From NCBI RefSeq assembly GCF_001639745.1, contig NZ_LTAX01000013.1, forward strand, positions 1 through 64,000: a stretch of 64,000 nucleotides of DNA, given 5' to 3'. The position numbers and the translations under genes are program-made. Positions within the stretch are counted from its first letter, which is position 1, and each line of letters starts with the position of its first letter. Shown one piece after another: positions 26,327-35,906 of the stretch. The notes below the pieces were generated by a model that saw only the letters and a program-made list of their open reading frames with translations, ran no database searches and had not been told where the DNA came from. Source of the DNA: Marinomonas gallaica. Its GTDB lineage: Bacteria; Pseudomonadota; Gammaproteobacteria; Pseudomonadales; Marinomonadaceae.

Positions 26327-26815
26327 TTAATCCTGTGAAATGTCTTTGTACATGATCAGGCAGTCCACTTTACCTAAACGGCCGTGACGATATGCATTAG
26401 GTACAGTACCGATGATGTCGTACCCAAGATTTTGCCAAAGCTGCACAGCCACGCGATTGGTGGAGACAACCGCATTAAACTGCATCCCTGTAAAACCCAA
26501 ATTTCGAGCGACTTGCTGTGAATGCTCACATAACTTACGTGCAAGACCTTTCCCTCGAGCTTTTTCACTGACCATATAACCGCAATTACACACATGATCT
26601 CCTGGGCCCATCGCATTCGCTTTTAAATAATACGTCGCTAGTACCTCACCCTCTTCTTCAAATACATACGTCTTTGCGGGCAACATACACCAGATCTCAT
26701 ACGCTTGCTCTTGGGTCATATCTGCACGATAAGCGTAGGTTTCTTGTGCTTTAATAACGGCAGAAAACGTCGGCCAAAACGCTTTAAAATCTGCTTCGGT
26801 CATGGCTCTTATCAC
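26327..26815 (-). CDS. GNAT-family N-acetyltransferase
   Basis: This single-domain acetyltransferase has 162 residues. The acetyl-CoA loop is VSEKARGKGLARKLCEHSQQVARNLGF and the NAVVSTNRVAVQLWQNLGYDIIGTVPNAY region is typical of the RimI-like subgroup with a long C-terminal strand. The start is a GTG at 26815; the ATG four codons later is an alternative. The substrate is unknown. It is monocistronic. Confidence 0.88.
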   Translation of the reverse strand: MIRAMTEADFKAFWPTFSAVIKAQETYAYRADMTQEQAYEIWCMLPAKTYVFEEEGEVLATYYLKANAMGPGDHVCNCGYMVSEKARGKGLARKLCEHSQQVARNLGFTGMQFNAVVSTNRVAVQLWQNLGYDIIGTVPNAYRHGRLGKVDCLIMYKDISQD

Positions 26816-26867
26816 CTTAGACTCCTTACTTTGAAAGGCTACTGTCTCTTTGTCATCATCGCATAAA

Positions 26868-26891
26868 AAAGCGCCTCATAAGAGACGCTTT
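26868..26891 (-). terminator. Terminator of the chemoreceptor gene
   Basis: Ten-base arms AAAGCGCCTC/GAGACGCTTT (one mismatch) with a 4-base loop and T residues on the minus strand, after the methyl-accepting protein. Confidence 0.75.
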
Positions 26892-26918
26892 CAAAATTAC
26901 AACATAGGTCTTAAAGAC

Positions 26919-28790
26919 TTATACAATAAAACGATCCAACAAGGTTTTCTGGGCGCTGGTACTTTCACGCTGCTTTTGCATTGAAGCATTAGAAGAATCC
27001 GCTAGATCGGACACTTGTACCGACAAGTCTTTAATCTTCACGGCATTGGTACTAATGTCTTCTGCAACATGGCTTTGCTCTTGCGCCGACGAGGCGATTT
27101 GGATGTTCATATCACTGATACGCTCAATTGAAACACTGATTTTGCGCAGTGCTTCGTCAGCAAACTTGGCTTTCTCAACCGCCTCAGAGGCGGTATTTCG
27201 GCTTTCATTCATCGCGTTAGATACCGCTGTCGATCCGGCTTGTAGCTGCTCAATCATACTGCGTATTTCGGTGGTCGACTCTTGAGTACGCTGTGCCAGA
27301 GTACGTACTTCGTCCGCCACAACCGCAAAACCACGACCACTTTCACCTGCACGAGCGGCTTCAATGGCAGCATTCAACGCCAACAAGTTGGTTTGATCTG
27401 CGATGTCATTGATCACACTTAAAATGGTTTCAATATTCGACGTCGCGCTTTCTAAAGCACGAACTTGCGCTACGGCTTGCTCAATACGTTCCGCCAAACT
27501 ATCAATTGAGCGTGCGGTTTCACTCACCACACTCGAGCCTTCAATGGTATTTCGATCGACATCCTGAGCCGCTTCAGAAGCGCTTTGCGCACTTTGTGCC
27601 ACTTCATTTGCCGTCATTGCCATTTCATGAATGGCTGTGGCCAATAGATCTAACTCATGCATCTGCTTACGTGTCGCTTCAGCGGATTTGTTCGAGTCTT
27701 CTACCGTTTCATTACCCGACTCAACAATCTCATCACCAAGATGTTTAAGCTGCTGAATTTGTGACTGTAGGTTCTCGGTAAAGCTATTGAAGCCTGTTGC
27801 CAAACTCGCAAATTCAGGCGTGTTGTTTACCTCAATGCGCTTAGTTAAGTCGCCATCTCCTTTAGAAACGTTTTGAATGGCACGATTTAAACCGTCTAAT
27901 GGACGTAACAAGGCTTTGATCATTATGGTTAACACAACAAAACTGACTAACAAGCCAATGACACTGAAAATAACCGCATTGTTACGTAAAGAGCCTAGCG
28001 CGGCATACGCTTTCGCTTCATCAATGACCGCAACAATAAACCAGCCCTCTTCTTTGTCTGGTGTGATGTTAACGATATGATCCGTGCCATCAATAGAAAC
28101 GGTTTGAGTACCCGCGGTTAAATTGACGCCAGGCAGCAGTTCCGATAATTTTTTACCATTATTCTCCGTGTTAGGATGTGCAATGGCAGTGCCTTTATCA
28201 GTAACGATGAATAGGTAGCCCGCATCAAATAAATTAATCGAATTAACCAGATCAGATAAACCACCTAGATCCATATCGTAAAATGATGTTCCAACAAACT
28301 GATTGCCATCGTAAATCGGATTGACAATCGAAATGACGATCTTGCCTGACGCCATATCTAAATACGGCTCGGTGACAGCTTGCTTTCCGCTGTTTTTCGC
28401 TAAGTTGTACCATGGACGCTGACGCGGGTCATAACTGCTATCTGGGTTCCAATCATCAACGTTTTCAAGAATAGCGCCATCTTTTTGATAACCAAAGCCA
28501 GCGCCTAAAAAGCTGCTTTTGAATGTCTTTTCTTCGAGAACATCCTTAACAAACTGTTGATCATTCGGGTTCAATGCCAGTGTTTCAGCGGCCATGTAGG
28601 CCATTGCTTTTTTGTTGGTCATTTCTGATCGAATGGTATTTTGCACACCACCCACCATTTCTTTCAAACTGTTTGAAACTAAATTTTCAACTTCGCTTCT
28701 CACGGTAACAAGCTGTTGTATACTTAGTAGACCAACGGTCAAAAGTAACAAGAATGTCGAAGCAGCGACGATTTTATGGCTAAAGCGCAT
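26919..28790 (-). CDS. Methyl-accepting chemotaxis protein with dCache domain
   Basis: The protein has 623 residues: transmembrane helix 1 (about 8-28), a periplasmic double-Cache domain (about 35-270; [47 protein letters not shown] carries the PRxRPWY and ligand loop), helix 2 (about 277-298), HAMP (about 300-350) and the signalling tip [35 protein letters not shown]. dCache receptors of this pattern often sense amino acids. There is no CheR/CheB-type pentapeptide at the end. It is a lone gene with its own terminator. Confidence 0.94.
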   Translation of the reverse strand: MRFSHKIVAASTFLLLLTVGLLSIQQLVTVRSEVENLVSNSLKEMVGGVQNTIRSEMTNKKAMAYMAAETLALNPNDQQFVKDVLEEKTFKSSFLGAGFGYQKDGAILENVDDWNPDSSYDPRQRPWYNLAKNSGKQAVTEPYLDMASGKIVISIVNPIYDGNQFVGTSFYDMDLGGLSDLVNSINLFDAGYLFIVTDKGTAIAHPNTENNGKKLSELLPGVNLTAGTQTVSIDGTDHIVNITPDKEEGWFIVAVIDEAKAYAALGSLRNNAVIFSVIGLLVSFVVLTIMIKALLRPLDGLNRAIQNVSKGDGDLTKRIEVNNTPEFASLATGFNSFTENLQSQIQQLKHLGDEIVESGNETVEDSNKSAEATRKQMHELDLLATAIHEMAMTANEVAQSAQSASEAAQDVDRNTIEGSSVVSETARSIDSLAERIEQAVAQVRALESATSNIETILSVINDIADQTNLLALNAAIEAARAGESGRGFAVVADEVRTLAQRTQESTTEIRSMIEQLQAGSTAVSNAMNESRNTASEAVEKAKFADEALRKISVSIERISDMNIQIASSAQEQSHVAEDISTNAVKIKDLSVQVSDLADSSNASMQKQRESTSAQKTLLDRFIV

Positions 28791-28972
28791 TTACGGTACC
28801 TTATCGTTAAGAATTCAACAAAATTGACCTAGATCAATTATTTGAAGATTTCCTGACATTCTACACCGTAAATATGTCTTTTTATTTACTCTATATTCAG
28901 TATTAATCTAAATAATAAAGACTTTCTTTTTTTGCTTCAATTTTTAAACTATGGAAATACGTCGATACACTT

Positions 28973-29167
28973 ATGAATACTCACACATCATCTGATACTC
29001 AACAGGCATCATCTTCCAAAAAGATGAACGTAGCCATAGTGTTTTTTGCGGCGATCGCAGGGCTGTGGCTATTCCATCAACCTTTAGCTGACTTTGTTAT
29101 GATGATGTTCAACAATTATCTTTCAGCCATGCAGACCTTGGTTGATCTTCAGTATTTTGCCTGCTAA
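28973..29167 (+). CDS. Small single-helix membrane protein, unknown
   Basis: This 64-residue reading frame has a polar Ser/Thr-rich start (1-18) and a hydrophobic helix (about 20-36) followed by an amphipathic segment. It lies in its own gap, convergent with a GGDEF gene (3 bases apart). No good Shine-Dalgarno is seen. It may be a real small membrane protein; the evidence is only length, position and composition. Confidence 0.4.
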   Translation: MNTHTSSDTQQASSSKKMNVAIVFFAAIAGLWLFHQPLADFVMMMFNNYLSAMQTLVDLQYFAC

Positions 29168-29170
29168 GGG

Positions 29171-30136
29171 TCACTTTTTTTTAAACCAGTGATGTTGGTC
29201 TAACTCTGCGTATTCACGCTCACTTAAGCTCGAGTATTTGCAGGTTTTATTGCGTCCTTCTTTCTTCGCTTGATACATGGCTTTGTCTGCACGTGAGATT
29301 AAAGCGAGCGTATCAAGATCTTTCTCATGGACCTGTGTCACTCCCATGCTCACCGTAACCTCAATTTCGTACAGCTCTGTTTCGCACGGAGATTTCTCAA
29401 GCCTTTGCCGCAATTTCTCAGCAAACTCATAAGCGTCATGTATGTCTTGTTCAGGGAGCAATATCGCAAACTCTTCCCCCCCTATTCGGCCAAACGATAC
29501 TTCGGGGTCAAGTTCAGAACGAAACACGTCAACGACATGCTGAATCACTTCATCACCAGTCGTATGTCCTAATGTGTCGTTTACTCGCTTAAATAAATCA
29601 ATATCGTACAGAATCAAAGAGAATGGCTTAGCACCGTGCTGATAATCTTGAACGTGTGTTTTTAAAATATTCGAGAAGGAACGGCGATTTAAAATCCCCG
29701 TCAGCTCATCAATTTCAGACAGGGTTTTCAGCTCTAATTCCAAATAGTGCTGCCGGGTGATGTTTTTTGCAATCCACAGTGCAACACGTTCGCCCTGCTC
29801 AATAATGGGTAAATACTTAATCGTACCTTCAAACCAAATCTCCTTTGGCACCATGACATGGTTGGGCAATTCAATCATCTCATCTTCATCAAATTTGTAT
29901 TTGATGATCTGAGTTTCCTGCAGATGAATGGCGGTTCTAATAAGGGAAAGGAAGTCATCCGCCAAGTGATGTGGCATGACGTCGTGGAGGTATTTACCTA
30001 TGAATGGTTTACAGTCAAATCCAGTCTTATTCTCATCGCCACCGTACACGTCAAGATAACGTCCCGATTCAGAAAACAAAAACATATGATCAGGCAATGT
30101 ATCAATTACCGCGTAGTATCGGTCTAGCAAACCCAT
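29171..30136 (-). CDS. PAS-GGDEF diguanylate cyclase
   Basis: The protein has 321 residues: a PAS-like sensor domain (about 10-135) and GGDEF (about 150-310) with intact GGEEF in GRIGGEEFAILLPE. The RxxD inhibitory site is missing (DPEV at that place). No membrane helix is seen. Predicted to make c-di-GMP in the cytoplasm. It ends close to the small membrane-protein frame on the other strand. Confidence 0.91.
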   Translation of the reverse strand: MGLLDRYYAVIDTLPDHMFLFSESGRYLDVYGGDENKTGFDCKPFIGKYLHDVMPHHLADDFLSLIRTAIHLQETQIIKYKFDEDEMIELPNHVMVPKEIWFEGTIKYLPIIEQGERVALWIAKNITRQHYLELELKTLSEIDELTGILNRRSFSNILKTHVQDYQHGAKPFSLILYDIDLFKRVNDTLGHTTGDEVIQHVVDVFRSELDPEVSFGRIGGEEFAILLPEQDIHDAYEFAEKLRQRLEKSPCETELYEIEVTVSMGVTQVHEKDLDTLALISRADKAMYQAKKEGRNKTCKYSSLSEREYAELDQHHWFKKK

Positions 30137-30458
30137 TAATCACCTAGTTAGGTAAGGTTCCGCATACGTCTGTCCCTACAAAAATGTACGCATGCAATAT
30201 AATTTAAAGAGATGATAATCGGTATAGGTACTGGCGTGGTGCACTCCACTCCACTCCACCTCGTACTCATACCATAGCCATTTACCATAGAGTAGATATA
30301 TAGAAAACAGCATACTGTAAAGACCAAAATACACGCAACACATTAATCATGAAAAGTTTAATGATTATAGGTCAGCTATAAAAAGTGCCCATTTCAATCC
30401 TAATGGACACTTTTATTATGCTTTTCTCTTTCAAAAATTCAGGTTAGGTGCTCTGATC
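30137..30458. other. Intergenic region with a short CACTC tandem repeat and a terminator
   Basis: The stretch carries a short tandem run of the 5-mer CCACT (about 30242-30260). It also holds the promoter of the GGDEF gene and the terminator of the LOG gene (30381-30414). No gene is seen. Confidence 0.45.
30381..30414 (-). terminator. Terminator of the LOG-family gene
   Basis: Arms AAAAGTG-C-CCATT and AATGG-A-CACTTTT (one mismatch) with an 8-base loop. T residues follow on the minus strand. Confidence 0.75.
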
Positions 30459-31019
30459 TTAGCCCCATTTCTTTTTAGGTGGTTGATAGGTTTTTAATGC
30501 CGTCAGTAGTTCATCCGCCTGATCGGTGTTGATCAACATATCAACATATTGAGGGCGAATGAAACCAGCTTCGCTCATCTGTCGTACCATTGACATAAGT
30601 GGATCATAAAAACCCATGACATTGTAAAAAGCACACGGTTTAGCATGATGACCTAATTGTGCCCATGTCCATACCTCAAAAATTTCTTCTAATGTGCCAG
30701 CGCCACCCGGTAGCGCTACAAAAGCATCCGCAAGACCGGCCATTTTCGCCTTACGCTCATGCATATCGGCGACCACATGTAACTCTGTTAAATGTTCATG
30801 TGCGATCTCTTTGCTTTTCAAGTATTCAGGAATAACACCGTATACTTTGCCACCATGAGCCAGCACGGCATCAGCAATAGTGCCCATTAGACCGACATCG
30901 CCACCACCATAGACAACGTCCACTCCCTGCTCAGCAAAATATTTCCCTAATGCCTTAGTTGTTTCGACATAGCGCGGGTCATTGCCACTGCTGGCGCCAC
31001 AAAATACTGCAACTTTCAT
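30459..31019 (-). CDS. LOG-family (TIGR00730) nucleoside 5'-monophosphate phosphoribohydrolase
   Basis: This 186-residue Rossmann-like protein starts with VAVFCGASSGNDPRY and carries the family's PGGAGTLEEIFEVWTWAQLG motif, where PGGxGTxxE binds the phosphate. Members release a base from cytokinin-type nucleoside monophosphates; in bacteria the physiological role is often AMP or purine turnover. TTTCACAATG precedes the start without a strong Shine-Dalgarno. It is 51 bases after the ABM-domain gene on the same strand. Confidence 0.9.
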   Translation of the reverse strand: MKVAVFCGASSGNDPRYVETTKALGKYFAEQGVDVVYGGGDVGLMGTIADAVLAHGGKVYGVIPEYLKSKEIAHEHLTELHVVADMHERKAKMAGLADAFVALPGGAGTLEEIFEVWTWAQLGHHAKPCAFYNVMGFYDPLMSMVRQMSEAGFIRPQYVDMLINTDQADELLTALKTYQPPKKKWG

Positions 31020-31070
31020 TGTGAAACCTACTTTATTGTTGTTGATGAAATGCTTTCTACGATAGGCAAT

Positions 31071-31379
31071 TTAGATGACAGCTTCAAAACACTCTAACTG
31101 AGGATGCCCCAAATAGATCTCACGTCGGCTACCGGCATTCGCATGGGCTTTGCGAAAAGCATCAGACTTTGTCCACGCTTCAAAAGCCTCACGTGATTCC
31201 CATGTAGCATGGGAGGAAAACAGTGTGTACTCTTCCGTCGTCGGCCCCTGCAGTAAATTAAACGATTTGAAGCCAGGCACATCTTCTAAATAAGAGTCGC
31301 GGTTGCGCCAAATATCAAGAAATTCATGCTCACACCCTAGCTTGACTCTGAAACGATTCATCGCAATAAACATAAACAC
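31071..31379 (-). CDS. Antibiotic biosynthesis monooxygenase (ABM)-domain protein
   Basis: This is a dimeric ferredoxin-like ABM domain of 102 residues. The N-terminal FIAMNRFRVKLGCEHEF, central PGFKSFNLLQGP and C-terminal W.SREAFEAWTKSDAFRKAHA match the group that includes heme-degrading monooxygenases. A heme-degrading role is possible but unproven. The ATG at 31379 or the one at 31373 could be the start; AGAGAGAG lies upstream. Confidence 0.8.
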   Translation of the reverse strand: MFMFIAMNRFRVKLGCEHEFLDIWRNRDSYLEDVPGFKSFNLLQGPTTEEYTLFSSHATWESREAFEAWTKSDAFRKAHANAGSRREIYLGHPQLECFEAVI

Positions 31380-31593
31380 TCTCTCTTAGCCGTTAATATC
31401 GGCGTTGTTTCAATGCCCTTTATAGAGCAGTATGCTTTATTAATGGTGCTGATATGACGTATTAAAAGCCCACACCTTCATACAGCATGCCATCGACTCT
31501 TTTGATCACATTAAAAAATTAATTTTCTAAGTGGATTTAGCCTATTTTCGACGCTATGATGCACGACCTTTTTCTTCTCCCAGAGCTGCCAAT

Positions 31594-32337
31594 ATGTCTG
31601 AAACGGTTTTGTATACTGACTTGTCAGCTTACTATGACTTAATGTGTGCCGATATTAATTACCAAGCACAAAGTGATTGTGTCCACCGCCTCCATCAAAT
31701 CTTTGGTAACAAAGGCGTATCTCATCTCGATATTGGCTGTGGTACTGGCCCTCATATCCGACATTTTTTAGATCACGGTTACCAATGCCAAGGTCTAGAT
31801 CTGAATCAGCCAATGCTTGATCAGGCGCAAATCCGTTGCCCAGAAGCCGCTTTCACTTTACAAAATATGTGTGAGTTTCGTATTGATCAGCCAGTCGATT
31901 TGATTACCTGTTTTTTGTATTCAATCCATTACACTGGCGAGCTGCAACCGCTACAACACTGTATTGGCGTAGTCGCTAAGGCCCTCAATGCGGGCGGGGT
32001 ATTCTGTTTTAATGCCGTCGACAAAGACCATATCGACAATCAATCTTCTGTTGCGCATTCAACACATCAAGATAACAGCTGCTTTGATTTTCGTTCGGGT
32101 TGGTATTATGAAGGACAAGGTGATCAACAAAAGCTGCGTCTAAGCATCCGTAAAACAACAGATGAGCACGTGGAATGCTGGCAAGATAGCCATCCGATGG
32201 TCGCCATCGACTTTGCGCAACTGACAAAAATGCTTGATCCCTACTTTGAAGTCACTGTTCTTGAGCACAATTACGACACTCTACAACCGTTAGAGGTTAA
32301 TTCAGGTAACGCATTATTCGTCTGTGTTAAACGCTAA
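31594..32337 (+). CDS. Class I SAM-dependent methyltransferase
   Basis: The protein has about 247 residues. Motif I is HLDIGCGTGPHIRHFL, motif II is GLDLNQPMLDQA, and the Asp/Cys region is DLITCFLYSIHYTG, all typical of class I methyltransferases of the UbiE/COQ5-like fold. The ATG at 31594 (MSETVLY) is chosen because the homology starts there; an in-frame GTG at 31531 would add 21 residues. The substrate is unknown. It is convergent with the PLP enzyme gene. Confidence 0.85.
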   Translation: MSETVLYTDLSAYYDLMCADINYQAQSDCVHRLHQIFGNKGVSHLDIGCGTGPHIRHFLDHGYQCQGLDLNQPMLDQAQIRCPEAAFTLQNMCEFRIDQPVDLITCFLYSIHYTGELQPLQHCIGVVAKALNAGGVFCFNAVDKDHIDNQSSVAHSTHQDNSCFDFRSGWYYEGQGDQQKLRLSIRKTTDEHVECWQDSHPMVAIDFAQLTKMLDPYFEVTVLEHNYDTLQPLEVNSGNALFVCVKR

Positions 32338-32362
32338 GACAGCTATTCTATTAGCGCATCCC

Positions 32363-33403
32363 TTACGAGCTGAATACACTCAGCTCGTTTAGGTAACGCT
32401 CAATATCACCTAACTCGCGCGCCACCCATTCAGGGTTATAGTAGGTGTCCTGATAACGCTCACCACCATCACACATCAAGGTGACAATAGAGCCAGCCTC
32501 ATGATTTGCCTGCATCGCTTTTGCAACCTTTAACACGCCCCAAAGATTGGTGCCTGTAGAAGGCCCAGCTTTGCGCCCAGTTTGTTGTGCTAACCAATGC
32601 ATCGTTGCCACACTCGCTGCATCGGGTACTTTTAACATGGCATCAATCACATCCGGCTGAAACGACGCTTCAACCCTAGGACGCCCAATACCTTCTATTC
32701 GACTGCCTCGTCCGATGGTTATACTTGAATCTTTGTTTGTATAACCGTCGTAGAATGCTGAGTACTCTGGGTCAACAACAACTAACTGTGTGTCCAAGCC
32801 TTGATAACGAATGTAACGCCCAATGGTCGCTGATGTACCGCCAGTCCCCGCACTCATGACCACTGTATGCGGCACCGGGTGTGGCTCTAATGCCATCTGA
32901 CCGAACATACTCTCCGCGATGTTATTGCTCCCGCGCCAGTCCGTCGCTCGTTCTGCATAGAGAAACTGATCCATAAAGTGGCCTTGTACCTGTTGTGCCA
33001 CATTAACGGCCTCATCATGCATACGCGTGGCGCAAGCAACAAAATGGCATTGCCCTCCATACTGTTCAATTTGACGAATTTTACTTTGTGCCGTTGAACT
33101 AGGCATCACCGCAATAAAAGGTAACCCAAGCATTCGTGCAAAATACGCTTCTGATACGGCTGTACTGCCAGACGATGCTTCGACCACAGTCGTGCCTTGC
33201 TTTATTTTGCCGTTACACAGTGCGTAGAGAAATAATGAACGTGCCAAACGGTGCTTCAAACTGCCGGTTGGATGCGTGCTTTCATCTTTCAGGTAAATGT
33301 CAATGCCTCGAAAGTGTAACCCCTCCAGTTTGATCAAATGCGTATCCGCAGAGCGTTGATAATCCGCATTGATTTTCGCGATGGCATCACTTACCCAGTT
33401 CAT
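32363..33403 (-). CDS. PLP-dependent cysteine synthase/cysteine desulfhydrase-like enzyme
   Basis: This fold-type II PLP enzyme has 346 residues. The lysine that binds PLP is Lys50 in PTGSLKHRLA; SSGSTAVSEA is the substrate loop and GTGGTSATIGRY binds the cofactor phosphate. The sequence is closer to Cds1-like cysteine desulfhydrases and O-acetylserine lyase-like proteins than to CysK or CysM. A divergent Lrp/AsnC regulator starts 137 bases away, a pairing seen for cysteine-degrading enzymes, so control of cysteine level is a plausible role. Confidence 0.85.
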   Translation of the reverse strand: MNWVSDAIAKINADYQRSADTHLIKLEGLHFRGIDIYLKDESTHPTGSLKHRLARSLFLYALCNGKIKQGTTVVEASSGSTAVSEAYFARMLGLPFIAVMPSSTAQSKIRQIEQYGGQCHFVACATRMHDEAVNVAQQVQGHFMDQFLYAERATDWRGSNNIAESMFGQMALEPHPVPHTVVMSAGTGGTSATIGRYIRYQGLDTQLVVVDPEYSAFYDGYTNKDSSITIGRGSRIEGIGRPRVEASFQPDVIDAMLKVPDAASVATMHWLAQQTGRKAGPSTGTNLWGVLKVAKAMQANHEAGSIVTLMCDGGERYQDTYYNPEWVARELGDIERYLNELSVFSS

Positions 33404-33495
33404 ATAGCACTCCTCGTTGACTGTTTTATCTGCTTTAAATGTAATCTTTTGGTGAGAAAATGCTTAGCTATTTTTTACCTATCAATGCTATTTTT

Positions 33496-33510
33496 AAGCA
33501 AATTATGCTT
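33496..33510. promoter_or_regulatory. Candidate Lrp-type operator
   Basis: AAGCA, five bases, TGCTT: a 15-bp palindrome of Lrp/AsnC type. It lies in the 137-base gap between the PLP enzyme and the divergent Lrp gene, flanked by A/T tracts. Confidence 0.5.
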
Positions 33511-33540
33511 TTAAATACACATATAATAGAAAAAATAACC

Positions 33541-34008
33541 ATGGACAGCATTGATCTAAAAATCCTAGATATTCTACAGCGTGATTGCACTATCGCCATT
33601 CAAGACATCGCCGAACGGGTCAACCTTTCGACGTCACCCTGCTGGAAGCGTATTAAGCGCATGGAAGAGCAAGGCATTATCAAATCCCGCGTTGCCTTGC
33701 TGGACGGCAGTCAGATCAACTTAGGCATCTCCGTTTTCGTTCATATCAAAACCCTACGTCATGATAATGCTTGGCTGACGTCCTTTTCAGAGCGTATCTT
33801 GAGCTTCGATGAGGTCGTCGACTGCTACCGCATGTCTGGCGAATGGGACTACTTATTACGCGTTGCCGTGAAAGACATTCATGCCTTCGATAGTTTTTAT
33901 AAAAAGCTCATCAAAGACATTGATGGCTTAAGCAATGTGTCGTCTAGCTTTGCTATGGAAGAAATTAAGCACACAACTTGCCTGCCAATCGATGTTGGGA
34001 CTTTATGA
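33541..34008 (+). CDS. Lrp/AsnC-family transcriptional regulator (next to PLP enzyme)
   Basis: The regulator has about 155 residues: an N-terminal winged helix (IDLKILDILQRDCTIAIQDIAERVNLSTSPCWKRIKRMEEQGII) and an AsnC effector domain (GISVFVHIKTLRHDNAW, GEWDYLLRVAVKDIHAFDSFYKKL). ATG 33541 is chosen from the conserved MDSIDLKILDIL; an upstream ATG at 33460 would add 27 unlike residues. It is divergent from the PLP enzyme, which it probably controls, perhaps in response to cysteine, as DecR-like proteins do. Confidence 0.9.
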   Translation: MDSIDLKILDILQRDCTIAIQDIAERVNLSTSPCWKRIKRMEEQGIIKSRVALLDGSQINLGISVFVHIKTLRHDNAWLTSFSERILSFDEVVDCYRMSGEWDYLLRVAVKDIHAFDSFYKKLIKDIDGLSNVSSSFAMEEIKHTTCLPIDVGTL

Positions 34009-34059
34009 TTACTGACGATGTGCGATAATGCGGCTCGGACATTCAGCTAGGACATTCTT

Positions 34060-34491
34060 ATGGTTACATGTGGTATCGAAATCAAAGGCAGCGAAATTAT
34101 TCTTTGCCTATTGTCTAAACAAGATGGGTTGTTTCAACTGCCGGATTGCCGTCAGGTGCGCCATGCAATGAAGCACTCTGATGACGCAGAAGCCATGCGT
34201 AAATTTCAATTTATGCTGAAGAAGCTGTTTGAAGATTACAAGGTTGAACATGTCGTTATTCGCGAACGACCAACTAAAGGAAAATTCGCCGGTGGTGCCG
34301 TTGGATTCAAAATGGAAGCGGCTGTTCAGCTCATTGATGGCTTAAGCGTTGAGTTAATGAATAACGCTACGATGAAAGACATCATCAAGCATAACCCATT
34401 GCCAATCCATTTTTCTGACACTGGACTGAAAGCCTTTCAAGAAGGCGCTTTCACAGTGGCGTATGCGGCCCTAAGCAAACAGCCAGAGTGA
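34060..34491 (+). CDS. DUF3010-family protein
   Basis: The protein has 143 residues and begins CGIEIKGSEIILCLL. The centre has VVIRERPTKGKFAGGAVGFKMEAAVQL, a Gly-rich conserved segment of DUF3010. Function unknown. It has a strong terminator and appears monocistronic. The RNase H-like opening (beta strand GIEIKGSEI) could suggest a nuclease-like fold, but that is a guess. Confidence 0.75.
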   Translation: MVTCGIEIKGSEIILCLLSKQDGLFQLPDCRQVRHAMKHSDDAEAMRKFQFMLKKLFEDYKVEHVVIRERPTKGKFAGGAVGFKMEAAVQLIDGLSVELMNNATMKDIIKHNPLPIHFSDTGLKAFQEGAFTVAYAALSKQPE

Positions 34492-34508
34492 TGTTATCGC
34501 AATAAAAA

Positions 34509-34539
34509 AAGCCCCGCTAAGAACACCTTAGCGGGGCTT
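34509..34539. terminator. Bidirectional terminator
   Basis: Perfect 13-bp arms (34509-34521, 34527-34539) with a 5-base loop and A/T flanks on both sides. It separates the DUF3010 gene from the convergent MFS gene. Confidence 0.92.
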
Positions 34540-34559
34540 CGTCTTTTTAAATCGATGGT

Positions 34560-35762
34560 TTAAACAGCACCGACCAGAGGTTGCTCATCTACTGGCTTAC
34601 GATCACTTAAATAAATGTACGCCGCCAACACAAACAACACACATCCCATCGCTGTGATCAACCAATATACATTCATCAAACTGCCGGTGAGTTCATTAAT
34701 CGCACCCGCCGCCAAGTTGCCTAACGCACCGCCTAAACCAAAGGTCACCATACCAATGCCATTGATCTGCATGGTTGCTTTTGAGCTATAGTGCTTGCTT
34801 ACCCAACCAGCAACAATCCCCCAAATCGGGAAGTACATTAAGCCGTAGCCTAGACCCGCTAACAGAACAAAGCGCGCTGGGTCATAAGTGAAAGCTAATA
34901 ATCCCAAAGCAAAGGCACCAAAGATGATTAACAACGCAATCCCATGGCCTTTACTATCAGCAAGTTTACCCGCAAAGAAGCCAACGACCATGCCCGTCAT
35001 ACCGATCACACTCCAAGTGTAACCGCCTAATGCGGCAGGCAAATTCAGTTGCGCTAAGAACGTATTCAACCAAGTAGAGAACGTCATCGTAGAAAGACCA
35101 ACTAAGAACAACACCAAGCAAGATAAAAATGCTGTACGTTCTTTGAATACTGTCGCAAACAATTGACGAGACGTCATCGCAAACGTTACTTCAATATCGT
35201 GCTCTTCTTTGTTTTGACGCATGTGGCGCAGTAAAGTAATGGTCGCAAACAAAGTAATCAAACCAAACACAGACGCTGCGATCCAACCACTGCGCCAGCC
35301 AAAAACCGGTACGACCAGCAAGATAATCAAACCATTAAAGCTGTAACCCCATGCGGTTCCGCTTGAAGCAATGGATAAATTAGTTGAGGTACGGTCTAAA
35401 CGGCCAAAACTGGTCACCATTTCGACAATCCCGCCCCAGCTAATCGCTGCACTCGCGGCCATGACCGTCAATACACATGTGATAATCAATGGATCGTTTA
35501 GCCACGCCATGGAAAATAATAAGCAGCTGGTTAAGATCCCCGTGCCAATCAAAAGACGACCTGAGTCCATACGATGGCCAATAGTACCGAGAATCATCGC
35601 GCCGGCTAAATACGACAACTGCGTCAGCGCACCGATGGTAGCAAGATGCCAACTGGTAATGTCAATTGACTCTTGCATCAGCGGCACCAATGCAGCAAAC
35701 AAGAACAGACCGAAGCCATGACTAATAACTTGATTAAACCCAAATGTAATCGCCATGCGCAT
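34560..35762 (-). CDS. Major facilitator superfamily transporter
   Basis: This 400-residue membrane protein has about 12 hydrophobic helices and a central loop near 190-205 (RHMRQNKEEHDIEV). The pattern GTIGHRMDSGRLL after helix 2 is a partial MFS motif A. The substrate is unknown. A LysR gene is divergent from it (144 bases), so it is probably regulated by that LysR. Confidence 0.9.
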   Translation of the reverse strand: MRMAITFGFNQVISHGFGLFLFAALVPLMQESIDITSWHLATIGALTQLSYLAGAMILGTIGHRMDSGRLLIGTGILTSCLLFSMAWLNDPLIITCVLTVMAASAAISWGGIVEMVTSFGRLDRTSTNLSIASSGTAWGYSFNGLIILLVVPVFGWRSGWIAASVFGLITLFATITLLRHMRQNKEEHDIEVTFAMTSRQLFATVFKERTAFLSCLVLFLVGLSTMTFSTWLNTFLAQLNLPAALGGYTWSVIGMTGMVVGFFAGKLADSKGHGIALLIIFGAFALGLLAFTYDPARFVLLAGLGYGLMYFPIWGIVAGWVSKHYSSKATMQINGIGMVTFGLGGALGNLAAGAINELTGSLMNVYWLITAMGCVLFVLAAYIYLSDRKPVDEQPLVGAV

Positions 35763-35906
35763 AGCACACTCTCCTGCTTAAAACGATATATGGAATTTCG
35801 GTAAGTCGACGATGCAACCTATGAGCGCCATATTAGGGGCTTGCTTTTGTTCAGTAAATCGATAAATATTCAACTCTACGTTCAACTTTATTGAAAACTA
35901 AACGCC

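Noticed and set aside
30242-30260. CACTC tandem run considered as a CRISPR or regulatory repeat
   Set aside because: Only about four 5-base units; too short for an array, probably a simple-sequence tract.
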